64,000 bases of DNA, taken from NCBI RefSeq assembly GCF_047495875.1, contig NC_092472.1, forward strand, positions 1,696,349-1,760,348, written 5' to 3'. Below, piece after piece: positions 50,390-58,960 of this stretch. This DNA comes from Pithys albifrons albifrons (lineage: Eukaryota; Chordata; Aves; Passeriformes; Thamnophilidae). Every line of letters begins with the position of its first letter. Position 1 is the stretch's first letter. The notes under the pieces were generated by a model. The model saw only the letters and a list, made by a program, of their open reading frames with translations. It did no database searches and was not told where the DNA came from. The translations under genes and the position numbers were made by a program.

Positions 50390-50935
50390 TCCGTGTGTGC
50401 CGCAGCGGCGCTGCCCCGGCCGGGCTCGGGGACGGCGGGACCGGGACCCCCGGCCCGGGGCGCTCCGGTCAGTGCGGGGCGGGACCCCCGGCCCGGGGCG
50501 CCCCCCGCGGGTCTGAGCTGTCCGTGCCTCCCCCGCAGGACCCGGGGATGTGCCGGGCCGGGCCGGGCCCGTGGCTGGCGGGGCGGGCCCCGCGGGCCGA
50601 GCGCGCCGGCGGGGCCTGGGGCGAGCGGGGCGCGGGAGGGTCCGCGCGAGCGGCGGGGCTGACTCACCATGAGCTCGATGGTCTTGTCCTCGATGACCGA
50701 GTCGGGCTCCATCGCGGCGGCCGCGCTGCCCGCTCCGCCCGGCCCGGCCCGGCCCCGCCGCCGCCGCCGCCCCGCGCCCGCCAGGCCCCGCCGCGCGCAC
50801 GCGCACACGCGCACACGCACGCGCGCGCTGCGTGCCCCCCGCGACGTCACGGCGCGCGCGATGGAGGCGCCGGGGCGGGGCGCGCGCCGGGAAAGGCCAC
50901 GCCCCCTGCACAGGCCACGCCCCCGGGGAGGCCCC
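50390..50935 (-). promoter_or_regulatory. FBXW11: FBXW11 CpG-island promoter and 5' UTR
   Basis: This is a dense CpG island spanning the first coding exon and the sequence 5' of it (higher coordinates). On the minus strand the 5' UTR carries GGC/GCC runs near 50757-50770 and GC-box-like GGGGCGG motifs. A CRE-like element (GTGACGTCGC on the minus strand) is at 50841-50850. An alternating purine-pyrimidine stretch (CGCGCACACGCGCACACGC type) spans about 50795-50830. There is no TATA box at an obvious place, as expected for a ubiquitously expressed gene. The transcription start cannot be fixed from sequence. Confidence 0.8.
50668..50712 (-). CDS. FBXW11: FBXW11 (beta-TrCP2) first coding exon
   Basis: Beta-TrCP2 is the F-box/WD40 substrate receptor of SCF ubiquitin ligases; it recruits phosphodegron proteins such as beta-catenin and I-kappa-B. 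Read on the minus strand, this exon gives 15 codons, MEPDSVIEDKTIELM, which matches the N-terminus I know for vertebrate FBXW11 and differs from its paralogue BTRC. The ATG is in a strong Kozak context (GCCGCGATGG) and the last codon runs straight into a consensus donor, GTGAGTC. The exon ends in phase 0, so each downstream cassette can be joined or skipped without changing frame. The frame stays open upstream to about 51603, but that stretch is GC-rich and not conserved-looking, so I keep the conserved ATG. It lies in a CpG island. Recognition is by sequence memory, not by a search, but it is supported by three further matching exons in the right order and orientation. Confidence 0.95.
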
Positions 50936-50949
50936 AGGAGCGCATGGGG

Positions 50950-51232
50950 GAGGCGGGAATGTCCCCCATTCCCGGGAGTGTCCCCCATTCCTGGGAGTGT
51001 CCCCCATTCCCGGGGTTGGCACCGCACCGTTGGGGTGTCCCCATTCCCAGGGGTGTCCCCCATTCCCGGGAGTGTCCCCCATTCCCGGGGTTGGCACCGC
51101 ACCGTCGGGGTGTCCCCATTCCCAGAGGTGTCCCCCATTCCCGGCAGCGGCACCACATGGCACGGGGGGGGCACCGCATTGTCGGGGGTGTCCCCCATTC
51201 CCGGGGTGTCCCCCATTCCCGGGGTGTCCCAG
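50950..51232. repeat. Short GTGTCCCCCATTCCCGGG tandem array upstream of FBXW11
   Basis: About a dozen copies of an 18-20-bp motif (GTGTCCCCCATTCCCGGG) are interspersed with a longer unit containing GTTGGCACCGCACCGTTGGG, which appears twice at about 60-75-bp spacing. The array sits immediately upstream of the promoter CpG island. Confidence 0.9.
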
Positions 51233-51355
51233 GCCAGGTCGGACGGGGCTTGGAGCAGCCTGGGCTGGTGGAAGGTGTCCCTGCCCATGGCAGGGGGTGG
51301 CACTGGATGGGTGTGAGGTCCGTTCCAGCCCAAACTGGCATTCCCTGACTCCACT
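51225..51355 (+). mobile_element. CR1 tail fragment, plus orientation
   Basis: CAGGCCAGGTCGGACGGGGC, TTGGAGCAGCCTGGGCTGGT, GGAAGGTGTCCCTGCCCATG, GAGGTCCGTTCCAGCCCAAA and CTGGCATTCCCTGAC form a CR1 3' end that lacks further 5' sequence. Confidence 0.85.
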
Positions 51356-51415
51356 TTGTCCTGCTCCAGTGCCCACCTCGTGCTGTCACACCTGCCGCGG
51401 ATTTTTGGGAGGGGC

Positions 51416-51560
51416 TGTACCCACGTGGGAGTGTCCTTGGAGCCTGGATTTGGGCAGGGCTGTACCCACGTGGGAGTGTCCTTGGAGCCTGGATTTGGGC
51501 AGGGCTGTACCCAGATTTGGGCAGGGCTGTACCCACGTGGGAGTGTCCTTGGAGCCCACG
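51416..51560. repeat. 45-bp repeat, about three and a half units
   Basis: TGTACCCACGTGGGAGTGTC plus CTTGGAGCCTGGATTTGGGC recurs at 51416 and 51461. A 22-bp truncated unit starts at 51506 and another full-type start is at 51528. Each full unit contains a palindromic CCCACGTGGG (CACGTG E-box). Confidence 0.93.
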
Positions 51561-51651
51561 GTGGATGTTTCAGGTGGGGCACAGCGTGCGAAACTGGCCC
51601 CACCCTTTGCCCCTAAATGACCTTGGACGGTGACAGGGAAGTCCTCGGGAT

Positions 51652-51760
51652 CAGAACCTGCAGCCCCCGGTCGGTATTCCCAGGAGGTCTCCCATCCAAG
51701 TGCTAACCGGGTGACCCTGCTCAGCTTCCCAGACCTGATGGTGTCAGGGTGGCTTTACCT
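51652..51760 (-). pseudogene. 5S ribosomal RNA-like pseudogene (diverged)
   Basis: The minus strand reads AAAGCCACCCTGACACCATC, AGGTCTGGGAAGCTGAGCAG, GGTCACCCGGTTAGCACTTG, GATGGGAGACCTCCTGGGAA and TACCGACCGGGGGCTGCAGG. This aligns along 5S rRNA, including the internal promoter: box A (AGCTGAGCAGGGTC, 51713-51726) and box C (GGATGGGAGACCTCCTGG, about 51680-51697, one change). About 10 bp are missing between CCACCCTGA and the CTGATCTCGG region, the first 5S bases are degenerate, and there is no T-run terminator just downstream. It is therefore a relic or a 5S-derived retrocopy rather than a working gene. It lies about 0.95 kb upstream of the FBXW11 ATG, on the same strand. Confidence 0.85.
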
Positions 51761-52384
51761 GCCTCAGCCGCGGCAAATACACGGATTTAAGTAGATGATG
51801 TTTTCCTGTTCTCGGTAACTTCATTCTGTCCCAGGCAGTTGGAATTGCCCACTAAGGAACCAGGGGCTGGTTGGATTTCATCCTCCTGCTGCTGTGCCTG
51901 GACAGCACAGGGAGACTGACACCTTCCAGCAGCCAGTCCTGGAGAATCCCTCCCTTAGGTCCGACCTGTGCCCAGGGAAGGGCTCTGGGATCCTCCTGGC
52001 TCACCGAGAGAGGGAATTAGTGCCACACCGAGGGCTGTGTCCACCTGAGTGAAGCTGAGAAAGCCCCGGGAGGGACTGGGGCAGTGCCAGGAGCCTGCTC
52101 AGCACCACTGGCACTGGGGCTGTGGGCATCCCATTTTCCTGCAGGATGAGCCTTTGGGTGGTTTGTAGCTGTGGCTGCGGGATGTGCCAGCACCCCTGAC
52201 CCATCCTGCCTCGGCAGAGCTGGGCACCACTGGCTCAGCCCAAAATGCCTGTCACAAACACCAAAGCTGCAGCACTGGATGGTGCCTTGGGAAAGCAGAC
52301 ACCTTCCTCCCCGAGCTCCTGCCCAGCCCTTGGGGTGACAGGGAGGAGATGCCACCACCTGGGACTCAGTGGTGACAATGTGGA

Positions 52385-52605
52385 AAAGAAACCCTTCCCT
52401 GTGAGGGTGGGCAGGCCCTGGCACAGGTGCCCAGAGCAGCTGTGGCTGCCCCATCCCTGGGAGTGTCCAAGGCCAGGTTGGACAGGGCTTGGAGCACCCT
52501 GGGCTGGTGGGAGGTGTCCCTGCCCGTGGCAGGGGTGGAATGAGGTGATCTCTACATCCCTTCCCACCCCAGCCAGTCTGGGATTCTGTGACATGCTGAA
52601 TCACA
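52385..52605 (+). mobile_element. CR1 tail fragment, plus orientation
   Basis: CCCTTCCCTGTGAGGGTGGG, CAGGCCCTGGCACAGGTGCC, GAGTGTCCAAGGCCAGGTTG, GGAGGTGTCCCTGCCCGTGG and CAGTCTGGGATTCTGTGACA show the CR1 3' end with its terminal ATTCTGTG. Confidence 0.88.
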
Positions 52606-52609
52606 AGCA

Positions 52610-54525
52610 CACTGTGCTGTCCATTTAATAACCAGTTTTATTTCAGAAGTCCCAGCCTCAGGCCTGCCCTTGCTGGCACTGCTGGCTCAGGCTGTCCTGT
52701 CTGTGCCCTTGAGCAGGGTCCTGTTTCTGCCAGCTTTGCTCCTCCAGCTGCTCAGCAAGTCAGCTCTGGATGAGATGAATCCCCAAGGATGCACTGAAAT
52801 GGGATGACTGACCCCATGGCCACTGCCAGCAGGCACAGCACCTGCAAAACAACCCACGCTCCTTGACAGAGAAATCCTCCAGTCCAGGTGAGATGGAGAC
52901 AAGACAGGGAGGGACACAAAGGCCTGTAAAACTGTGCCATACTGGAAGGAGACATGGAAACAGCTGGCTCAGGTGGTGGCATTTGCATCTAGTGAACCTC
53001 AGCCCTTGGCAAGGAGCAGCATTTTCAGGCTTTAGGGTCTGTGTGCTGCTGGCAAATGCAGTGCCCCCCCAGAGCACCCAGGGCCAGGGCAGGATGGGGC
53101 ACACTCGGGTGCTCTGGGGACCAGGGACACACAGGCTGCCAGCAGGTGACAGCAGGGACCAAATGCAGCAGCAGGCACTGGAAACTGGAACCAAAACTGT
53201 CGTGAAGAGCAGCAGGGTGTGACAGCACAGCACTGGGGCTGGCCATGGAAACACACCACAGCTTCCTGCTAAGCACTTCTTTGCCTTACCTGTCTCAGTC
53301 TCTGCCAAATGGTGGAGAGATGGAGGATGGACAAATGGGAACGGTGCAAAGCCCTTCCTCACTGACAGCACACCTGCCTCCAGGACACTGGTGTCTGCAG
53401 AAGTGCCTTTCATCCCTTCCAAACTGCTCAGCACAACGCTTAGCAGGAGCTCTAAGCAATCTTTGTAGCATTTGAAAGGTAAAGCAGGAGCTGAAATCTC
53501 CCTCCCCAGCAAACAGCTGCTGCTGCTGCTCCAGGTTGGGGGGGCTCCTTTGATGTGCCCCCAATGCTGCCCCATTGACACCCTCCTGCACAAAACCAGC
53601 TCCAAACATGCCATGAAGCCCCAACACCCCCATGCAGCTGGGGCTGTGTGAGCACTGCTGACCCTCACTGCACACACTCCATTTCCAGGGAAAAAAGCAG
53701 CCCAGGGCTTCTCCTGTCAGCCCTGGCACCAGGCTGGCAGCTGAGCTGCATCCTTGCCACCTTCACATCCTGACCTGCAACAAAGGACATGCAGGTCAAA
53801 CCATGGGCATTGTGTAACTCCTCCTCAGAAACCTCCCAGAGGTGTCCCCAAGGCTGAGGTGGGACACAATCCAGCCTCCTCCTGCTCTCCCTGCTCACTC
53901 TGGACATCACCCAAGGCAGCAGAGATTTGTTTGTGACACCAAAGGAAAAAATCAGCATGTCTCAGTCTAAATATACCCAGGGCAGGGATTTGCTGACCAG
54001 CACGATGCTCTTGGTGCTTTCCAAAGGACTGCCAGGTTGGTGTTCTGACCATGGAAAGGATTGCCAGGGCATGGGAAATGAGGAAAACACGAAAAAGAGG
54101 AAAAAAGGATAAAAAGGGGGAAAAAATCTTCCATTTCTTGGCAGAAAGGGTAACTCCATGGTCACATCCTGGTGGTGACATTGGGAGGGACGTTGGAGCT
54201 GCAGCCGTGGGGCTCACTCTGGGGCAGATGCCAGCTGGAAATGGAGTTCCTGGAGTCTGCTTCTAATGGTGGTAAAAACAATTCAATGGTGTGAGAGAAA
54301 GAGAAAAATGTTGAAATTAATTAAGCAAAGCATTATAAAAAATCCAATGTTTTGGCTTTAGCATGGAACACCAAGGAAAGCAAGAGATCCCTGGATCTGT
54401 AAATGTAAATTCTTTCTGAGTAACTCACAATATAAGACATCCTGAGGGCTGAGTGACATATCCAAGGTCTAATAAGATGGATGAAAAACCAGGGTCTTGA
54501 TGAATTTATTCTGAAATGCAAACTC
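52610..54525. other. Flank without a recognised gene
   Basis: This is GC-moderate single-copy-looking sequence. A 305-codon minus-strand open frame (52760-53677) overlaps several others, is rich in Cys/Trp/Ser and has no domain that I recognise. A purine-rich stretch (GGAAAACACGAAAAAGAGGA type) is at about 54075-54130. Confidence 0.6.
52637..52643 (-). terminator. Candidate polyadenylation signal, minus strand
   Basis: On the minus strand CTGAAATAAAACTGG contains AATAAA. It lies about 1.9 kb upstream of the FBXW11 start on the same strand, where the 3' end of an upstream same-strand neighbour would be. No coding exon of such a gene is recognised, so this may be a chance hexamer. Confidence 0.25.
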
Positions 54526-54529
54526 ACTG

Positions 54530-55150
54530 ACAGAGAGCCAGGAGGGGCTGAGGGAGGTGGGGGGGCTAAGCCTGGAGAAAAGGAGGCTCAGGGGGGACCT
54601 TCTCCCTCTCTGCAAACCCTGACAGGAGGGGGGAGCCAGGGGTGGGTTGGGCTCTGCTCCAGGAACAGGGACAGGAGGAGAAGGCACGGCCTCAGGCTGG
54701 ACCAGGGCAGGGGCAGGTGGGACAGCAGCAGGACAGCAGCCTGACCACCCATGGAAAGGGTGGTCAGGCACTGGCAGAGACTGCCCAGGGAGGTTTGGAG
54801 TGCCCAGCCCTGGAGGTGCCCAAGGCAGGACTGGCCATGGCACTCAGTGCTCTGGGCTGGGGGACAAGGTGGGCATCAGGAACAGGATGGGCTCCATGGG
54901 CTGGGAGGGCTTTGCCAAGGTGGGCATTGGGCACAGGGTGGGCTCCAGGGGCTGGGAGGGCTTTGCAAAGGTGGGCATTGGGCACAGGGTGGGCTCCATG
55001 GGCTGGGAGGGCTTTGCCAAGGTGGGCATCGGGCACAGGGTGGGCTCCAGGGGCTGGGAGGGCTTTGCCAAGGTGGGCATCGGGCACAGGGTGGGCTCCA
55101 TGGGCTGGGAGGACTTTGCCAGCCTCAGTGATTCCATCAGTCTGTGACTC
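54530..55150 (+). mobile_element. CR1 LINE 3' end with internal 51-bp array, plus orientation
   Basis: AGGAGGGGCTGAGGGAGGTG, TAAGCCTGGAGAAAAGGAGG, GGCACGGCCTCAGGCTGGAC, CATGGAAAGGGTGGTCAGGC, CCCTGGAGGTGCCCAAGGCA and CACTCAGTGCTCTGGGCTGG occur in order. Five 51-bp units follow, then AGCCTCAGTGATTCCATC at the end. This is the same subfamily as the copies at 2258 and 24925. Confidence 0.87.
54866..55120 (+). repeat. 51-bp minisatellite, 5 copies, inside a CR1 tail
   Basis: There are five units of exactly 51 bp, AAGGTGGGCATCGGGCACAG onward to GGGAGGGCTTTGCC. They match the arrays at 2573 and 24959 in unit length and sequence and stand at the same place in the CR1 tail. Confidence 0.97.
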
Positions 55151-55779
55151 CAGCAGGACATCCCCGTGGCTCTGTGGCCCACAGGCTGCAGGGATTTGGA
55201 GCAGTCTCTGGGTGTGCCCCACTGAGCCAAGGCTGTACCAGGGGCTCCTCCCCAGTGTGGGACAGGGCTGTGCCACATCTGCACAGCAGGGACAAGGCTG
55301 GCAATTAGTGCTAATGAGGAGCTCACTCACACCCGGCGTGGGGCAGTTCCAGCCCCAGAGAACTCGCTCTGCCAGTTTTCTGTGAGGATGAGGATGGGGG
55401 GAGTGCAAGAGGGAAAGTCCCGGCGCCACCACCCGGAGATATCTCCATGGCTGTGCAACAGGGCAAGAATTCACTGAGGGTGTGTCATCCTCACGGTATC
55501 AGGCAACAGTCAGCAGGTTTTTCAAAGAACCCTGGAAAGCTCCTGCAGTGGTGGCAGGGCCAGCAGTGCCCTGAGAGCTCCGTGTCCCCATGCCTGGGGA
55601 TGCCCAGGGGGCAGCCCTGACCCAAACCTGCACCTTGGGCTGACCCTGCTGCACCTTGGCAACATTTCCAGTCCATGTTTCTCTGGTCATTTGCCATGGA
55701 AGGGTTTGCTCCCTGATCCCCTCCAAGCCCCATCCCACACTGGCACAGACCAGCCCTACAGCACCCCTGGGCAGGATAC

Positions 55780-55885
55780 TGGGAGTGACACCATCTGGGT
55801 TTGCCTCACCACATCTTTTCTGGATAATAAAGTGAACTGTTTCTAACCCTGTGTCCACTTCCTGCGATTTTTTGAGGCCTCAGAC
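55780..55885 (+). other. Possible LTR 3' end or polyadenylation region
   Basis: CACATCTTTTCTGGATAATA, AAGTGAACTGTTTCTAACCC and TGTGTCCACTTCCTGCGATT, followed by TTTTGAGGCCTCA, have the arrangement AATAAA, short R, TTTCTAA, GATTTTT.. CCTCA that I associate with ERVL-type LTR ends in birds. No 5' end, target duplication or internal region was identified. A plain host polyadenylation site is an alternative. Confidence 0.35.
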
Positions 55886-57184
55886 AGCCCAGGCAGGTGG
55901 GAGTTACCCTGGCAGGTTGGCCCAGCCTCCAGGGCTGCCTTGGGATGTTAAACACCTGCTGCTGATCCAGGCTGGGCAGGTAAAAACGAGCTAAAATAAG
56001 AGCCAGGCAGTGACAAAGGGACAGTCTCTGGGACTTGCTCTGGAGCTGGTGGGAGTCAGCTGCTCCAGTCCTCCAGCAGCTCTCTGGGTATCCCTTTCCC
56101 AGATTTCAGATACTGTCCTGAAATCCCCAGCCTGACACAGTCTGGCCTCTAAAACCCTCATCCTGGACCCTGCAATGTTTGTTTGGCTGTTTGGACAAGG
56201 ATCAGGGGTTGTTCAATGGCCAGGAACGAGTGAGAGCACTAGAAATGCAAGGGCAGAAACATTCCAAATGCTCCTGCTGGAAGAATAATCATTGAACTTC
56301 CAGCTGGTAGGAGTAAGATATAAATAAACATTCTTGTTAGGGCAGGGATGGCTGCACTTGGAGCATGAAAACATTTATTCTTCCTTCAAATAAGTATTTT
56401 GTAGCCAAAAGGAGTTGACACAGGGTTTGATGGGGTTTTTAAAATCTGGAAAAAATTCATGAGCAGGTTCATGGTGTCCTGGGGTGGTGCCAGGGCTGCT
56501 TCCAAAAGGACATGGGCACAGGACTCCTGGCACTGCTGCTGTGGGGTGATGGAGCACATGATCTCGACCCACACTCCCAAGGATGGGATCCAGCACCCCA
56601 ATTTTTCTTTCCTGAGGCTTTGTTCCCTGGACAGGGATTGGGAGGTAAGGAAGGGAGGTGTGGGCAGTGAGAGGCTGCAGCTGCAGTGCCTGTTTCATGA
56701 GTCAGGGCTGCAGCTTCCACACAGCTGACACTGCCATGGGATGCAGCAGGACACGATTTCGTGCTCTAAAGATGAGAGAGGCCAAAGATCATGTTCCAAA
56801 GTGTGGATTAACATCTGGACCCCACAGGATCACCCCTTCCCTTCCCACAGACCCTCCTGTCCCCTGCTCACAGCCCCTGCTCCTCAGGGCTCCCCCAAAA
56901 TCAGTACCCCTCTCCCAGATGTAAGAAAACAGCACCAGTTGCTCTTTGCACACACAGGCAGGGAAAGGCAGTAATATAAAGATAATCCCTGGTACTTGGA
57001 CTTGGTCTTGAATATGGCCTAAAAATGCCTGTCATATGAAAACTACAAAAAACCATCAGCTCATAGAATTCAGAAGGGTATTTACAAGGTGGGAAGAGTT
57101 TGGAGAGTGTCAGCTTTGAATTACTGGTCTCTCCAAGAGCTCACGGGTCTGTGCCACAGAGGGAGAGGATGTGCAGCTCAGCAA
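55886..57184. other. Flank without a recognised gene
   Basis: Mixed-composition single-copy-looking DNA. A minus-strand AATAAA (CATTTATTC on plus, about 56369-56376) is present without any recognised gene. Open frames under 110 codons overlap each other. Confidence 0.55.
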
Positions 57185-57560
57185 GAATGGCCTGGACTAA
57201 GAGGGACCTTAAAGCTCATCCCATTCCACCCCTGCCATGGGCAGGGACACCTCCCACCAGCCCAGGGTGCTCCAAGCTCTGTCCAACCTGACCTTGGACA
57301 CTCCCAGGGATGGGGAAGCCACAGCTTCTCTGGGCATCCTGTGCCAGGGCCTGTCCACCCTCACAGGGAAGAATTCCTTCCTAATATCCCATCTCACCCT
57401 GCCCTCTGGCAGTGGGAAACCATTCCCCTTGTCCTGTCACTCCAGGCCATTGGAAATGGTCTCTCTCCCTTCTGGCCGCTCCTTCAGGCTCTGAGAGGCC
57501 ACAATTGGGACACTCCAGTGGGGGTGACCCTCATGGCCTGAACAGCTCCAGGCTCTGGAC
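57185..57560 (-). mobile_element. CR1 LINE 3' end, minus orientation
   Basis: GAATGGCCTGGACTAAGAGG, GACCTTAAAGCTCATCCCAT, CATGGGCAGGGACACCTCCC, TCACAGGGAAGAATTCCTTC, CATTCCCCTTGTCCTGTCAC and AGGCTCTGAGAGGCCACAAT follow CR1 order. It is truncated near the start of the CAGCTG-rich array. Confidence 0.86.
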
Positions 57561-57766
57561 ACTGCCCAGGCTCAGCCCAGAGGAAGATCCTGGAACTGAG
57601 GGAGCCACGTGCTGTGCTGGGGGGCTGAGACCCAGCAAATACCCAGTGCCAGGGACTGGAGGTCCCATCCCTGTGCCTGGGTGGAGGCACCACAGCAGCT
57701 GGATAAAGCAATGGATGCAGGAAGGAGACACCTCCATCTCAGCCAGGCACCAGCAGCAAGCAGGAG

Positions 57767-58336
57767 CACAGCTGGGACCCCCCAACCACAGCTGGAACCC
57801 CCAACCACAGCTGGGACCCCCCAACACAGCTGGGACCCCTCAGCCACAGCTGGGACACACCACCACAGCTGGGACCCCCCCCCAACACAGCTGGAACCCC
57901 CCCAACCACAGCAGGGATCCCCCAACCACAGCTGGGACCCCTCAACACAGCTGGGAACCCCCAACACAGCTGGGACCCCCAACCACAGCTGGGACCCCCC
58001 AACACAGCTGGGACCCCCAACCACAGCTGGAACCCCCAACCACAGCTGGGAACCCCCAACACAGCTGGGACCCCTCAGCCACAGCTGGGACCCCCCAACA
58101 CAGCTGGAACCCACCACCACAGCTGGGACCCCCCAACACAGCTGGAACCCACCACCACAGCTGGAACCCCCCAACCACAGCTGGTACCCCCAACCCACAG
58201 CTGGGATCCCCTAACCACAGCTGGAATCCCCAACCACAGCTGGGATCCCCAACCACAGCTGGGACCCCTCAGCCACAGCTGGGACCCACCACCACTGCTG
58301 GGACCCCCCCCCCCCCAGCCACAGCTGGGACCCCTG
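57767..58336. repeat. 18-20-bp minisatellite with CAGCTG in nearly every unit, about 30 copies
   Basis: Units are AACCACAGCTGGGACCCCCC, AACACAGCTGGGACCCCC and variants, some with GGAACCC. Unit length is 18-20 bp with a few longer ones. Each carries CAGCTG, an E-box and PvuII-type hexamer. A poly-C run of about 14 is near the end (58304-58317). Confidence 0.95.
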
Positions 58337-58789
58337 AGTGGTGTCTCCACCTCTGGACACATCTGTGGCCAGTCAAAGTGTTCCTGAGGGATGGCATCCA
58401 GCTCCAGCAGTGGAGCCCAGCCAGCACTCCCTCGTCTCTTCTGCCTCTTAATTTCTCTACAGTTTCCATTTTCCTCACTGGAAAACAGCTTTTTCACTCA
58501 CTTTGACCTTCCAGGCAAGTCTCCCACCTCCATCTCCTCTGTCCTCAGATAACAAACTTCTCTGCTCTTTGGGGCGAATTTAGACATGACAATGCAGAAC
58601 CTCCCCTGGGCATCACCCAAGGTCTGTCCTCTGACATCCCCCAGGTCAATGCCCTCCTGTGCCCCCAAAGCCCCCCAAACCCCCATGGCTGAGGAGCCCC
58701 AGCTGTGCCCTGTGCCTTGGCCAGGGGCTGCTCCTGGCCCTTGGCAGCAGGAAGGGCTGGAGCAGGAGTGTGGGCAGGGTCCTGATCCC

Positions 58790-58960
58790 TGGGGAAGTCC
58801 CAGGGGCTGGTTTGTTTGGTCTGGAGAAGGAAAGATGGAGAGGAGACGTGATGGAGCTTTTGTGTGGCTGCACACGGGGGGAAGTGCTCATGGGAGGGCA
58901 CAAGCTCGAGGGCACACACGTGGCAAGGGCAGCTCCTCTCACCAGCTCCAAGGGATAAAC
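58790..58960 (+). mobile_element. Diverged CR1 fragment, plus orientation
   Basis: GGTTTGTTTGGTCTGGAGAA, GGAAAGATGGAGAGGAGACG and TGATGGAGCTTTTGTG resemble the CR1 segment that encodes [10 protein letters not shown], followed by a weak match to the next part. No tail is attached. Confidence 0.4.

Larger units (their letters stand above)
30488..50667 (-). other. FBXW11: FBXW11 intron 1 (20.2 kb), overview
   Basis: This intron lies between the first coding exon and the 34-codon cassette. It carries four tandem arrays (30841-31286, 33822-36272, 37973-38236, 46889-48390), a CpG-rich block (44170-44670) and a possible minus-strand splice donor at 41428. I recognise no CR1 copy here, in contrast to the next intron. 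The stretches 31290-33820, 36275-37970, 38240-41400, 41700-44165 and 44670-46885 are AT-rich to mixed single-copy-looking DNA in which I see no exon, RNA gene or mobile element. Confidence 0.75.

Noticed and set aside
4283..50712. BTRC (beta-TrCP1) as the identity of the gene
   Set aside because: The first exon (MEPDSVIEDKTIELM), the [11 protein letters not shown] exon and the NTSVMEDQNED exon all fit FBXW11. BTRC has a different N-terminus and insert.
50371..51603. 410-codon minus-strand frame reading into FBXW11 exon 1 as an N-terminal extension
   Set aside because: The upstream part crosses CR1 and tandem repeats and the GC-rich 5' UTR. It ignores the splice donor at 50667. The conserved ATG at 50712 has a strong context.
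52760..53677. 305-codon minus-strand frame with a downstream AATAAA
   Set aside because: Overlapped by other frames on both strands, Cys/Trp-rich, no domain, no splice or conservation signal. Most likely chance in GC-rich DNA.
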